This document shows positions 24,368-32,640 of a stretch of DNA of 64,000 nt, piece by piece. Position 1 is the stretch's first letter, and each line of letters opens with the position of its first letter. The stretch covers positions 79,616 to 143,615 of the forward strand of contig JAJFVD010000016.1 of NCBI GenBank assembly GCA_021371955.1, written 5' to 3'. The DNA is from Bacteroidales bacterium. Its GTDB lineage: Bacteria > Bacteroidota > Bacteroidia > Bacteroidales > UBA932. Position numbers and translations under genes: made by a program. Below the pieces are notes generated by a model, which ran no database searches, was not told the origin of the DNA, and worked only from the letters and a program-made list of their open reading frames with translations.

Positions 24368-25338
24368 AAGAATTGAAAGAATTGGTTTTTAATGAAAATA
24401 ATATTCAGCTCAACGGGAATCTGGTAAAAGGCTCCATTTTGCCGGAAAAAATGACCGAACTTGGCAGAAACATAACTGTTCAGGCAGATTCTGTAATTGA
24501 AGGTGCTGTTTACTCATATAAACTGGAAATCCAAAATGGCAAAACAGAATTTCACGGCCCGGTGTTCACTCAGCTGGAATTGTTTGTAAACAGCGACGCT
24601 CTGGGCGATATTATCTTTCATAAATGCGTGGGTTCGGCGAACTCTGTCGTTTCCAGGGCAACCAAATGCAACCTCTCTTTCTATTCCGACATAAATGCAA
24701 AAAAAGTCACTCTCGTTAATGCTTTTGTGGCAGGCAGCATATATGCCGACGAAGTAACTCTTCAAAATTGTGTAGTTATAGGAGGCGTGTTTTCGACCCA
24801 AACGGCAGATATAACCAATTCGATTGTGGGCACATTTAACAGTCCGTCGGTAAAAGTTGCCGACCAGCTAATAATGCTTTTGCCAAGTGCCTTTTCTGTC
24901 GAGAAAATAATAACCCTTCCGGGAACAAAATTTTATAACCTCAGCCTTGCCGACTTAGGCTCGCTGTACAAAGGAAGCAAACAGACCCCGAATTCCGGCC
25001 GGATTGAGATGGACATAAATGCCGATGAGATAAAAACTGTTCTCACAAATAATGAAACCCAAAAGACGCTCAGAAGTTATACTGTTGTGGGAAAGGTTTT
25101 GGCTGCAGACTTAATGGATATTGACAAATTCCAGAACCATTTTCTCCTCACTTCGGCAAGTCTTGGGTCCCAGCTGCTCAAAAATTATGATCTGGGACTA
25201 AACTCAAAAGGAGAAACTGTAACAATAACAACCGAAAAAATACGTTCTTTCTTCTTTGATATCCTAAATGGAAAAATAGAAATTCAATATATAGACGGCA
25301 AGTTTAACCTGTCGGAAATTACAGGAAAAATGAAATAA
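24364..25338 (+). CDS. Bactofilin-like beta-helix protein (unassigned cluster, gene 4)
   Basis: 324 aa, no signal peptide. Residues about 30-165 repeat short strand-turn units (VQADSVIEGAVYSYKLEIQ, INAKKVTLVNAFVAGSIYAD, EVTLQNCVVIGGVFSTQTAD) with the spacing and G/V pattern of a right-handed beta-helix, as in polymer-forming bactofilins (PF04519). The C-terminal half (about 190-324) is different and not recognised. Bactofilins form filaments without nucleotides and scaffold membrane or wall machinery. This is a resemblance by pattern and not a firm family call. Confidence 0.6.
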   Translation: MKELKELVFNENNIQLNGNLVKGSILPEKMTELGRNITVQADSVIEGAVYSYKLEIQNGKTEFHGPVFTQLELFVNSDALGDIIFHKCVGSANSVVSRATKCNLSFYSDINAKKVTLVNAFVAGSIYADEVTLQNCVVIGGVFSTQTADITNSIVGTFNSPSVKVADQLIMLLPSAFSVEKIITLPGTKFYNLSLADLGSLYKGSKQTPNSGRIEMDINADEIKTVLTNNETQKTLRSYTVVGKVLAADLMDIDKFQNHFLLTSASLGSQLLKNYDLGLNSKGETVTITTEKIRSFFFDILNGKIEIQYIDGKFNLSEITGKMK

Positions 25339-25369
25339 CTGTTTTGGGGAATATTGGCCCCAAAAAAAT

Positions 25370-26380
25370 ATGATTTCTCAGTTTTATTCTTTATATTTGG
25401 CTACCAAACAACTATTTATGGAGAAACTTCGGAGAAAATCATTTGGTATATCAGGTTTATATTGCGGCCGGCAGGCTTTGTTACTTGCTGCCGCATTATT
25501 GTTTCTTACACTTTCCGGGTGCTCGTCGCTTTCAAAAAATCAGCTTAAAACCATTGAGACCTTTGCCGCTTCCTGCGACAGCTTTTCATTATATCCTTCT
25601 CTTCTGCTAAGGGAGATGTCGGAGGTGAGAGTGGAGAGAGGTACATATTATGCCTCTTCTCTTACAACTCCCGAACTCAGGTTTCGTGAGCTGAATGATA
25701 TTTATGACTGGTCCGTTAAAGATACCCTTATCGCAAAAAAGCTTGACCTGTCTGTGAAAATCCTTCAAAGATATTCCCGCGCTTTAAAATCGCTTGCCCA
25801 TTCAAACCGCACCGCGGATGCCGGCAGGGAATTCCGTTCTCTTGGAAGGAACATGGATTCCTTAGTGCTTGCATACAACGGACTTGAACTCACAAAACCT
25901 CTGCCATCCGGGCTGCTGAATCTGTCCGGAAGGATTGTGGGATACGGAGCCGAACTTATAGCCCACAGAGTAAGAAGCAAAGCCCTGCGAGAGTACATTA
26001 TTGCAGGAGACTCCTTGGTTTCTCCTCTTTGCGACAACCTGAGCGGGATGATGACAGGGACGGAGGTTAAGGCTCTAATTGCAAACGAGCAGGAGGGGCT
26101 CAAAGAAAACTATCTCTCATATATGAGGACAAAAGGAGCAGATGCAGATATATCCGAAGACCGGAGGTATTTAATTTTACTGGATAAAGCAGCCTCTCTG
26201 GAAAAACTTCGCAGGGGCTCTTCAACAGCAGTAAATGCATTGCGTCGCGCACACAATAAAATGGCAAAGGATGTCATGAGGAAAAAGAAGTTTAGTGAAA
26301 TGTACGAAGAGGTTGCCCTGTTTAGCCAGGAAGTTGAAAAACTTTCCAAAGCAACTAAGAAAAGAATTGAAGCCCTTTAA
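25370..26380 (+). CDS. Lipoprotein of unknown function (unassigned cluster, gene 5)
   Basis: 336 aa. A hydrophobic segment ending LTLSGCSS (Cys51) makes this a likely lipoprotein. The signal is long from the first ATG; a start at the internal ATG at 25418 (MEKLRRK) would give a more normal signal of about 34 residues, and I think that start is likelier. The mature protein is nearly all helical, with many charged residues (SKALREYIIAGDSL, ASLEKLRRGSSTAVNALRRAH). It lies 31 bp after the bactofilin-like gene, suggesting it carries the cluster's function to the periplasm or outer membrane. Confidence 0.68.
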   Translation: MISQFYSLYLATKQLFMEKLRRKSFGISGLYCGRQALLLAAALLFLTLSGCSSLSKNQLKTIETFAASCDSFSLYPSLLLREMSEVRVERGTYYASSLTTPELRFRELNDIYDWSVKDTLIAKKLDLSVKILQRYSRALKSLAHSNRTADAGREFRSLGRNMDSLVLAYNGLELTKPLPSGLLNLSGRIVGYGAELIAHRVRSKALREYIIAGDSLVSPLCDNLSGMMTGTEVKALIANEQEGLKENYLSYMRTKGADADISEDRRYLILLDKAASLEKLRRGSSTAVNALRRAHNKMAKDVMRKKKFSEMYEEVALFSQEVEKLSKATKKRIEAL

Positions 26381-26431
26381 AAAATAGATTAAGCAAAATA
26401 ATTCTAATATTTAGCACATAATTCTAGAAAT

Positions 26432-26818
26432 ATGGAATCCAAGGATAAATCAGCAGCAAAACAACTTGCTCAGATTAGAAAATCGCTGGCCGAAATTGAA
26501 GAGTTGAGATATAAGGCATTAAAAAACAGCGTGAATGGGATTAAATCCGGAGAACAGCAATTCAGAGACATAAGCCTGGGGCCAAAAACACCTACCCCTC
26601 TTATGCAACTCGAACTGGCCTCGGTTGACCTTCGCAGAACAGAACGGGAACTGGTTTCAAAAATAGGAACAGATATTGCTTCAAAAATAAAGGCCGATGG
26701 GGATTCGCTCGAAACTCTTGCCGCAAAAATCCGCAAACGGGTAGAAAAGATGGGCAGGCTGCCAAAGCAGCTGGATAAGCTTTCTAAAGTTATTCTCAAT
26801 ATTGTTACGATAATCTAA
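26432..26818 (+). CDS. Small helical protein (unassigned cluster, gene 6)
   Basis: 128 aa, all predicted helix: KQLAQIRKSLAEIEELRYKA, LASVDLRRTERELVSKIGTD and KIRKRVEKMGRLPKQLDKLS. No signal peptide and no known domain. It lies 51 bp after the lipoprotein gene and is the last gene before the repeat block, so it probably closes the operon. Confidence 0.68.
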   Translation: MESKDKSAAKQLAQIRKSLAEIEELRYKALKNSVNGIKSGEQQFRDISLGPKTPTPLMQLELASVDLRRTERELVSKIGTDIASKIKADGDSLETLAAKIRKRVEKMGRLPKQLDKLSKVILNIVTII

Positions 26819-26847
26819 GGCCGGCTTGGCTCCCTCCGGCCGGATCG

Positions 26848-26948
26848 CCGGCCGCGAGTTGCGTTTATCTCAGTCATCTATACATTGCCAGCTAATTGCT
26901 TAGGGCTTGTGCGTCCTCCTCCACTTCGTTCCGTCCGGCCGAATCGCC
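26848..26948 (+). repeat. Palindromic interspersed repeat, half copy (D)
   Basis: Left end CGCGAGTTGCGTTTATC, arm CATTGCCAGCTAATTGC and core GGCTTGTGCGTCCTCCTCCA to CGGCCGAATCGCC are present, but the right arm is missing. Instead the sequence passes straight into copy E, so D-E looks like a deletion or recombination product of two full copies. Confidence 0.75.
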
Positions 26949-26949
26949 G

Positions 26950-27107
26950 GCATCGAGTTGCGTTTTCATCTCTGACATCTATACACTGCCAACTAATTGA
27001 TTCGGGCTTGTGCGTCCTCCTCCACTTCGTTCCGTCCGGCCGAATCGCCCTCATCAATTAGTTGGCAATGAAAGTGAGTGCTTAGAGATTTTCAACTCGC
27101 TGCCTGA
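26950..27107 (+). repeat. Palindromic interspersed repeat (copy E)
   Basis: Inner 15-bp arms TGCCAACTAATTGAT (26987-27001) and ATCAATTAGTTGGCA (27053-27067) are exact. Outer ends CGAGTTG (26954-26960) and CAACTCG (27093-27099) are inverted. The core is identical to copy D over more than 40 bases. Confidence 0.82.
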
Positions 27108-27295
27108 GTGTACGCCAAATACAGGTGGTGTCTGTCCAGTCCTGAAATAGGTTGACTAAGATTGACTATTGGAATTCCCCGTATTGGGCTTAACGCATTG
27201 AACCTGAGCCACATATTAATTGTTGAGGCGCTTCTAGTGCCACAACTATTAATAGCGCACACAATATCAGACATTTAAATCATGTGTGGGAATTC

Positions 27296-27363
27296 AAAAA
27301 ATATGGTGCGGCTGCGCCGCGGTTTAAAGCCATGCGGTCTACGTAGAGGAGCCACCCCAGGGG
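27296..27363 (-). repeat. 67-bp repeat block, copy 2
   Basis: Reverse complement of 13734-13800: ATATGGTGCGGCTGCGCCGC followed by GGTTTAAAGCC, then GGAGCCACCCCAGGGGT. Both copies lie in the two repeat-rich intergenic blocks. Confidence 0.7.
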
Positions 27364-27459
27364 TCATTTGGTACTATATTGACTACCAATGACATAGACA
27401 AATAGCCCAAAACACTTACAATCGTGTATATCAGGCTTGTACCAAATGACCCCTGGGGT
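27354..27459. repeat. 106-bp inverted repeat with perfect 21-bp arms
   Basis: The arm at 27354-27374 (ACCCCAGGGGTCATTTGGTA plus C) is exactly inverted at 27439-27459. The 64-bp centre has no gene. It lies about 50 bp upstream of the promoter of the NahK-like gene. Confidence 0.75.
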
Positions 27460-27507
27460 TGAAGCTGCGACAGATTTGTTTTTTCTGGACGACATGGGAC
27501 TTTTAGC

Positions 27508-27515
27508 TATATTTG
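27508..27515 (+). promoter_or_regulatory. -7 promoter box (TATATTTG)
   Basis: Exact TAnnTTTG match 18 bp upstream of the ATG at 27534. It overlaps the alternative TTG start at 27513, which argues for the ATG as the true start. Confidence 0.6.
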
Positions 27516-27533
27516 CGGACAGAGGACTTGTAT

Positions 27534-28625
27534 ATGCTGAATCTACCGATTATCCCAAGAGGAAGTACTGTCGAGAAATACGGCAATGGACTCTATAATA
27601 ACACCTTCAAGGTAACATCAGGGAATCCGGACGAGCCCGACTATCTTCTTCAGAAAATAAATCATAAAATTTTCAGGGATGTTGATGGCCTCCAAAATAA
27701 TATAAAGAGAGTTACCGACCATATCCGTAATAAGCTCAAAATCGAAGGGTTTACAGATATCGATAGAAGAGTTCTCACTCCTGTTGAATTTCACAATCCG
27801 GCAGCAGGCTCAAAGAGTTCCTCAAAGCTATATTTTAAAGACGGAAAGGGAGATTATTGGAGGTTATTTCTATTCATAGACGGTGCATATTCATGCGAAA
27901 GAATGGCATCTCCTCAAATGGCACGGACTGCAGGAAAGGCTTTCGGCAATTTTCACAGGCAATTGAGTGATTTCAAGGTAGAATCTCTGAAAGAAGTGAT
28001 ACCAAACTTCCACAATACCCCGTTAAGAATTGAAAGTTTACGAAAAAAAATCGCAAAAGATTCTTTCGACCGTCTCAAAAATATGAAGGATGAAGTTGAA
28101 TATCTGTTCGAAAGAGCAGGAGAATTTTCCAAGATTATTGAGTTGGGGAAACTTGGCCTCATCCCAAAAAGAGTGGTTCATCAGGATACAAAATTCAGCA
28201 ATGTCCTGTTAGATACTTACGAGGATTCAGACGTTCCGGAAGCATTGTGCATAATTGGCCTGGACACAGTTATGCCGGGATATATCTGCTACGATTTTGG
28301 AGAAGCCATCCGCTCCGGTGCAAACACGGGAAAAGAGGATGATTCCAATTTAAATAATGTAGGTCTCAACTACGGAATATATCGCGGATTTCTTGACGGA
28401 TTCATGGAGGAGACACGAGAATTCTTAACGGCCACAGAAATTGATACACTGCCCTTTGGTCCAAAACTGCTCGCATTCGAACAGGCAGTGCGTTTTCTTG
28501 ACGACTATCTGGATGGCGACAGGTACTACAAAACAAACTACCCCACCCATAACCTCGTCCGGGCCAGGGTGCAGATTAAGCTTCTGCAAAGCATGGATGA
28601 GTTAATCAAACAGAACCAATTATAG
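27534..28625 (+). CDS. APH-fold sugar kinase, N-acetylhexosamine 1-kinase-like
   Basis: 363 aa from the ATG at 27534. The phosphotransferase (APH) fold is shown by the catalytic loop VVHQDTKFSNVLLD (Asp as base, Asn for metal) and the metal-binding motif IGLDTVMPGYICYDFGE. The TVMPG element with a following DFGExIR is typical of NahK-like kinases, which phosphorylate GlcNAc or GalNAc at C1. The GH20 hexosaminidase elsewhere in the window would supply such sugars, but the genes are 8 kb apart. It could instead act on another small alcohol, since this fold is broad. Confidence 0.75.
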   Translation: MLNLPIIPRGSTVEKYGNGLYNNTFKVTSGNPDEPDYLLQKINHKIFRDVDGLQNNIKRVTDHIRNKLKIEGFTDIDRRVLTPVEFHNPAAGSKSSSKLYFKDGKGDYWRLFLFIDGAYSCERMASPQMARTAGKAFGNFHRQLSDFKVESLKEVIPNFHNTPLRIESLRKKIAKDSFDRLKNMKDEVEYLFERAGEFSKIIELGKLGLIPKRVVHQDTKFSNVLLDTYEDSDVPEALCIIGLDTVMPGYICYDFGEAIRSGANTGKEDDSNLNNVGLNYGIYRGFLDGFMEETREFLTATEIDTLPFGPKLLAFEQAVRFLDDYLDGDRYYKTNYPTHNLVRARVQIKLLQSMDELIKQNQL

Positions 28626-28638
28626 TATGAATTTGTTT

Positions 28639-28646
28639 TATATTTG
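28639..28646 (+). promoter_or_regulatory. -7 promoter box (TATATTTG)
   Basis: Exact TAnnTTTG match 25 bp upstream of the acid phosphatase start. Confidence 0.55.
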
Positions 28647-28671
28647 AAACTCCATTTTAACAAAATCAGAG

Positions 28672-29517
28672 ATGAATAAAATATTAATAATTATTGCGTC
28701 TTTCATAATGGCAGGAAGTATTTCTGCCCAAACAATGCATCAGTCGGCTGCGACTCAGCGTTCAGTTTTAATTAGCCAGGACAGTATAAAGGCTGATGTT
28801 CAAAAAGAGGTGGATATGAAGATGTATCCTGTTTTGTGGCATCAGACATCTGCCGAATACCGGGCACTCTGCTATCAGGCGTTTAATGTGGCTAAAACTT
28901 ATCTTGAAACATTAATTCCAAATAGAGAGCCAAACGAAAAATTTGCAATTATCACCGATCTCGACGAAACAATAATCGACAACAGCTATCTGGAAGCAAA
29001 GCAGATAAAAGAGGGGAAAGAGTACAGTTCTGCAAGGTGGAAAGAATGGGTTAATATGTCTGCGGCAACAGGTGTACCGGGTGCTGTAGAATTTCTTCAA
29101 TGGGCCGCAAGCCGGAACATAACAATCTTCTACATCAGCAACAGGTCTGTTTCCGATGTAAAGCCAACACTAGCAAACCTGATAAAACTTAATCTCCCCA
29201 ATGCCGACGAAGAGCACATGCTGTTCCTCTCTGCCGAATCGACTAAAGAGCCCCGCAGGCAGATAGTTGCAAAAAACTATAAGATTGTAATGCTCATGGG
29301 CGACAACCTCAACGATTTCACAAATCTTTTTGAGAAGAAAAGCATAGACGACCGCAAAACGGAAACAGATAAAGTAAAAGACGAGTGGGGTAAAAAATTC
29401 ATTGTCCTTCCGAATGCAATATACGGAGAGTGGGAAAATGCTTTTTATGACTACAAGAGAAACCTGACCCCGAAAGAGAAAGAGACAAAAAGAAAAGACC
29501 TGCTTAAGGTTTATTAA
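28672..29517 (+). CDS. Acid phosphatase, 5'-nucleotidase lipoprotein e(P4) family
   Basis: 281 aa with a cleavable signal (MNKILIIIASFIMAGSISAQ; no lipobox Cys at the cleavage site). HAD motifs: ITDLDETIIDNS (nucleophile and acid Asp residues), FYISNRS, and LMGDNLNDF. This class hydrolyses nucleoside monophosphates and other phosphomonoesters in the periplasm, supporting nucleotide and phosphate scavenging. The next gene, another HAD phosphatase, follows by 20 bp. Confidence 0.88.
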   Translation: MNKILIIIASFIMAGSISAQTMHQSAATQRSVLISQDSIKADVQKEVDMKMYPVLWHQTSAEYRALCYQAFNVAKTYLETLIPNREPNEKFAIITDLDETIIDNSYLEAKQIKEGKEYSSARWKEWVNMSAATGVPGAVEFLQWAASRNITIFYISNRSVSDVKPTLANLIKLNLPNADEEHMLFLSAESTKEPRRQIVAKNYKIVMLMGDNLNDFTNLFEKKSIDDRKTETDKVKDEWGKKFIVLPNAIYGEWENAFYDYKRNLTPKEKETKRKDLLKVY

Positions 29518-29537
29518 TATAATTCAGGAAACCCTTC

Positions 29538-30386
29538 ATGAAATCATCGAAACCAATAGTAGCACTCATATACGACTTCGACGGAACATTGTCGCCCGGC
29601 AATATGCAGGAATACAGCTTTATTCCAGCTATTAACAAGGACAAGGAAGCATTCTGGATGGAGAGTGCAAGGCTTTCGCAGGAAAACGATGCCGACAGCA
29701 TTTTAACATATATGTGGCTGATGCTGCAAAAAGCAAATGCCGAAGGACTCTCGCTAAAGAGAGAATCTTTTCGCAGTTTCGGCGAGAAGGTTAAGCTTTT
29801 CAGCGGAGTAAAGGAGTGGTTTGGACTCATTAACAGTTATGCTCAGGAGAAAGGAATAATAATTGAGCATTATATAAACTCTTCCGGACTCACGGAGATG
29901 ATTGAAGGAACGCCTATTGCCGGTGAATTCACAAAAATTTATGCCTGTTCCTATTTGTACGATATAGACGGAAAAGCATACTGGCCGGCCGTCGCTGTAA
30001 ACTATACCACAAAAACGCAGTTCCTTTTCAAGATAAACAAAGGGGTCAGGAGCATAAGCGACAATGAACTCATTAACGAGCATATCCCGGAAGACGAGCG
30101 CAGAATTCCGTTTAAACACATGATATATTTTGGCGATGGCCAGACAGACATACCATGCATGAAACTTGTGAAGGACAAAGGCGGGCACTCTATTGCCGTA
30201 TATAAACCCCGCGATGCTCAAAAGCTAATGGAAGCACAGAAACTCACACGCGACGGACGGGTGAACTTCATCTGCCCTGCCGATTACACTGCCGGAAAGG
30301 ACATACACTGCATTGTCTCTGCAATTCTCGATAAAATAAAAGCCGAGTGGGAGCTTGAAGTAATTATCAAACGCAAAAGAAAATAG
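29538..30386 (+). CDS. HAD-family hydrolase
   Basis: 282 aa, cytoplasmic. Motif I IYDFDGTLSPG, motif II-like Ser in YINSSGLTE, and motif IV YFGDGQTDIPCM place it in the HAD phosphatase superfamily, near phosphoserine-phosphatase-like members. Substrate unknown. It is co-directional with the acid phosphatase (20-bp gap) and convergent with the Ehr operon, whose stop is 6 bp away. Confidence 0.82.
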   Translation: MKSSKPIVALIYDFDGTLSPGNMQEYSFIPAINKDKEAFWMESARLSQENDADSILTYMWLMLQKANAEGLSLKRESFRSFGEKVKLFSGVKEWFGLINSYAQEKGIIIEHYINSSGLTEMIEGTPIAGEFTKIYACSYLYDIDGKAYWPAVAVNYTTKTQFLFKINKGVRSISDNELINEHIPEDERRIPFKHMIYFGDGQTDIPCMKLVKDKGGHSIAVYKPRDAQKLMEAQKLTRDGRVNFICPADYTAGKDIHCIVSAILDKIKAEWELEVIIKRKRK

Positions 30387-30392
30387 GATACT

Positions 30393-31139
30393 TTATCTGC
30401 CCAGCAAACTAAGCACTCCGTTTATAAAAGTAAGCGGATGAACCGGATTTCCCGGCACATAAAGGTCTATATGGTGAGTTGAAATAAAAGTGCGGTCAAG
30501 TTCGGGAGAACCATCAAATATTCCGCCGCTGATTGCATCTGTACCTGCAAGAATAATAATCTTCGGATTTGGAATAGCATTATAGCAAATCTCCAGGGAT
30601 GGGGCCATATTCCTTGTAATGGGTCCGGTTATCACAATTCCGTCGGCATGGCGGGGAGATGCAACAAAGTCAATACCAAAGCGGCTCATATCGAACTGAA
30701 CATTGTTTGTAGCGTTTAACTCAAGCTCACAACTGTTGTCGCCACCGGCGGAAACCTGACGTAGCTTTAAGGAGCTTCCGAATATGCGGCGTATCTCTTT
30801 TCGCACTTTATCGGGATTTACCAAAACGGGCCCCTCTTCTCCCTCTTTTATAATAAGTCCTTCCCTTTCATTTGAAGAGAGTTTATAGTCTTGTGTAAAA
30901 GTGATAACATCCGGAAATTTAACAGCACACTCTCCGCAAAAAGTACATCTGCCAAGGTCTATGCAAATGGGATTTGCAGATATTGCCTTAGTGGGGCACA
31001 AATCTGCCGGAAACAATCTGCCTGCCGGAGTAGAGCAAATAACCGGTCTTCCCCTAAATATTCCCGGAACCTTAGCTGTTGTTACATCGGGGATAAACTG
31101 TTTCCCCTGATGCCACATTATTCTCAAATTGTCAAGCAT
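30393..31139 (-). CDS. Ehr complex subunit: ferredoxin domain fused to HyfI/NuoB-like small subunit
   Basis: 248 aa. Residues about 25-80 are a ferredoxin-like domain that keeps one 4Fe-4S ligand set (CTFCGEC at 65-71 plus Cys48 of LCPT); the other set is lost. Residues about 110-248 match the NuoB/HyfI small subunit (GGDNSCELELN, GPITRNM, ISGGIFDG), but of the four N2-cluster cysteine positions only Cys137 remains; the others are Asp134, Asp201 and Asn231. This removes the proximal cluster needed for electron transfer to a NiFe or quinone site. It is the last gene of the six-gene complex. Confidence 0.85.
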   Translation of the reverse strand: MLDNLRIMWHQGKQFIPDVTTAKVPGIFRGRPVICSTPAGRLFPADLCPTKAISANPICIDLGRCTFCGECAVKFPDVITFTQDYKLSSNEREGLIIKEGEEGPVLVNPDKVRKEIRRIFGSSLKLRQVSAGGDNSCELELNATNNVQFDMSRFGIDFVASPRHADGIVITGPITRNMAPSLEICYNAIPNPKIIILAGTDAISGGIFDGSPELDRTFISTHHIDLYVPGNPVHPLTFINGVLSLLGR

Positions 31140-31161
31140 AAATTCTCTTTTTAATGTGCTT

Positions 31162-32634
31162 TTACAAATCGTGTCCGCAGTAGGACAGATTAAAACTTTT
31201 ATTGCATACAGGGAAGTCTGATATTTCGTTATTCCTTACGGACATGGCAAGAGCCATCCAATTGTGGTGCGAAGGGTCTTTAATCTTGTATAAAACCAGG
31301 TTGCCGGAATTGTCTGTTATGGCACAATGGCATATCTCTCCTCTCCATCCTTCGGTGAGAGATATAGCAAACATATTTGCAGCAGCTGTAAAGTGCACAT
31401 CTTCCGGCTTCCGGAATTCCGGAACGTTTTCAATAATTTTCCTTATATATCCAAGAGACTGCCTCACCTCTTCCTTCCTTATCTGAGTCCTCGAATAGAC
31501 ATCTCCGTGGCGTTTTATTACCGGTTCGTGAATAATTGAAGAGCCATAAAGGTTAAATGGGTGAGATGTCCTTATATCCCGTCTGAGGCCACTCATTCTC
31601 GCAGCCATTCCAACGGTGCCTATTTCAAGAACTTCGTCGTAGCTTACAACCCCTGTCTTTTCCATACGCGACAAGGCACTTGGAAGTTTAAACAGTTTTG
31701 AGGAAATTTCATCAAAATCCGGTTCAAATGTATCTAAAACATGGGCGAGTCTTTTGGTCAGTTCGGGTGTAAACGGATAATTGATTTTTCCCGCCCTTAT
31801 CAAGCCCTTTGCGAGCCTGTTGCCTCCCCATTCCTGAAAGAAGTTAATAATGGGCGTCCTTAGCCTGCCGTAAACCGAGTTGCCCAACTGATATGCGATA
31901 TCCCCGCAAATTGCCGCCAAATCGCCTGTGTGAACTGCTACCCTCTCAAGTTCCATCGCCAGAGTGCGCGAATATTCAAGAGAGTAATCGGGAGCAAACC
32001 CACAAAGGCTCTCCCATAAATTTACAAAGGCCGCCGTATGACCAGCAACTGTATCCCCTGCAATATTCTCGGCAAGAGTTGTTCTTTCGATGAGAGTGTT
32101 TTTTTGCAGAAAAAGCTGCTCAATGCCTCTGTGCTGGAACCCAAGCTGAATTTCAAGGTGCATTATTTGCTCTCCATTACATATAAACCTAAAGTGACCC
32201 GGTTCAATTATACCAGCGTGAATCGGACCCACTCCCACTTCGTGCAGCTCTTCGCTCTCTGCTTTGCAAAAAGGGTAATTTTCAATTTTTCTAAATGGCT
32301 TTAGCCATGGATGGTCGGAATACTTTATTCCAAAATTTTCATGAATCTCCCTCTCAAAATTTTCGAAATTGTGATTTTGAGCAGTGAAAGAGTTCAAAGT
32401 AGATTTTTCACCGACAACCGAAGATGAAATATATATCTGATGTGTGGTATCATCGGCAATACAGCAGAAGAGCTTTATTCCTGCCCCGGTTTCGTATCCG
32501 AAATAGTTTACGCAATGCCTGTCTGCCCTGCCATTGAGCATATCAACATTAGACCGCAAGAACTCAGGGTAACCGAGTTCCGGAATCTCTTTTAACCCTA
32601 CAGGCCTGTTATTGTAGATGGATATATAATTCAT
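31162..32634 (-). CDS. Ehr complex large subunit (HyfG/HycE-like, NiFe site lost)
   Basis: 490 aa. A short NuoC-like N-terminus (about 1-115) is fused to a NuoD/HycE-like domain (about 130-490; HFRFICNGEQIMHLEIQLGFQHRGIE). Hydrogenases carry CxxC pairs at two places. Here the first is replaced by ENIAGDTVAGHT (189-200) and the C-terminal DPCxxC by DFPVCNKSFNLSYCGHDL (473-490), whose two Cys are too far apart. It therefore cannot bind a standard NiFe centre. This fits energy-converting hydrogenase-related (Ehr) complexes. Confidence 0.87.
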   Translation of the reverse strand: MNYISIYNNRPVGLKEIPELGYPEFLRSNVDMLNGRADRHCVNYFGYETGAGIKLFCCIADDTTHQIYISSSVVGEKSTLNSFTAQNHNFENFEREIHENFGIKYSDHPWLKPFRKIENYPFCKAESEELHEVGVGPIHAGIIEPGHFRFICNGEQIMHLEIQLGFQHRGIEQLFLQKNTLIERTTLAENIAGDTVAGHTAAFVNLWESLCGFAPDYSLEYSRTLAMELERVAVHTGDLAAICGDIAYQLGNSVYGRLRTPIINFFQEWGGNRLAKGLIRAGKINYPFTPELTKRLAHVLDTFEPDFDEISSKLFKLPSALSRMEKTGVVSYDEVLEIGTVGMAARMSGLRRDIRTSHPFNLYGSSIIHEPVIKRHGDVYSRTQIRKEEVRQSLGYIRKIIENVPEFRKPEDVHFTAAANMFAISLTEGWRGEICHCAITDNSGNLVLYKIKDPSHHNWMALAMSVRNNEISDFPVCNKSFNLSYCGHDL

Positions 32635-32640
32635 TTCCCG

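Larger units (their letters stand above)
26819..27507. other. Gene-free repeat block of about 0.7 kb
   Basis: It holds two tandem copies of the palindromic interspersed repeat (D and E), a stretch at 27110-27290 with no feature I can support, the reverse copy of the 67-bp block (27296-27363), and a long inverted repeat (27354-27459). No convincing gene is present. Confidence 0.75.

Noticed and set aside
27092..27274. A 60-codon open frame on the minus strand in the second repeat block, with NLSQPISGLDRHHLY.
   Set aside because: It runs into repeat copy E, has no recognisable domain and no promoter; could be a remnant of a mobile element but nothing supports a call.
27513..27533. TTG start for the NahK-like kinase, seven codons upstream of the ATG.
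   Set aside because: It overlaps the TATATTTG promoter box at 27508-27515, so it is unlikely to be in the transcript.
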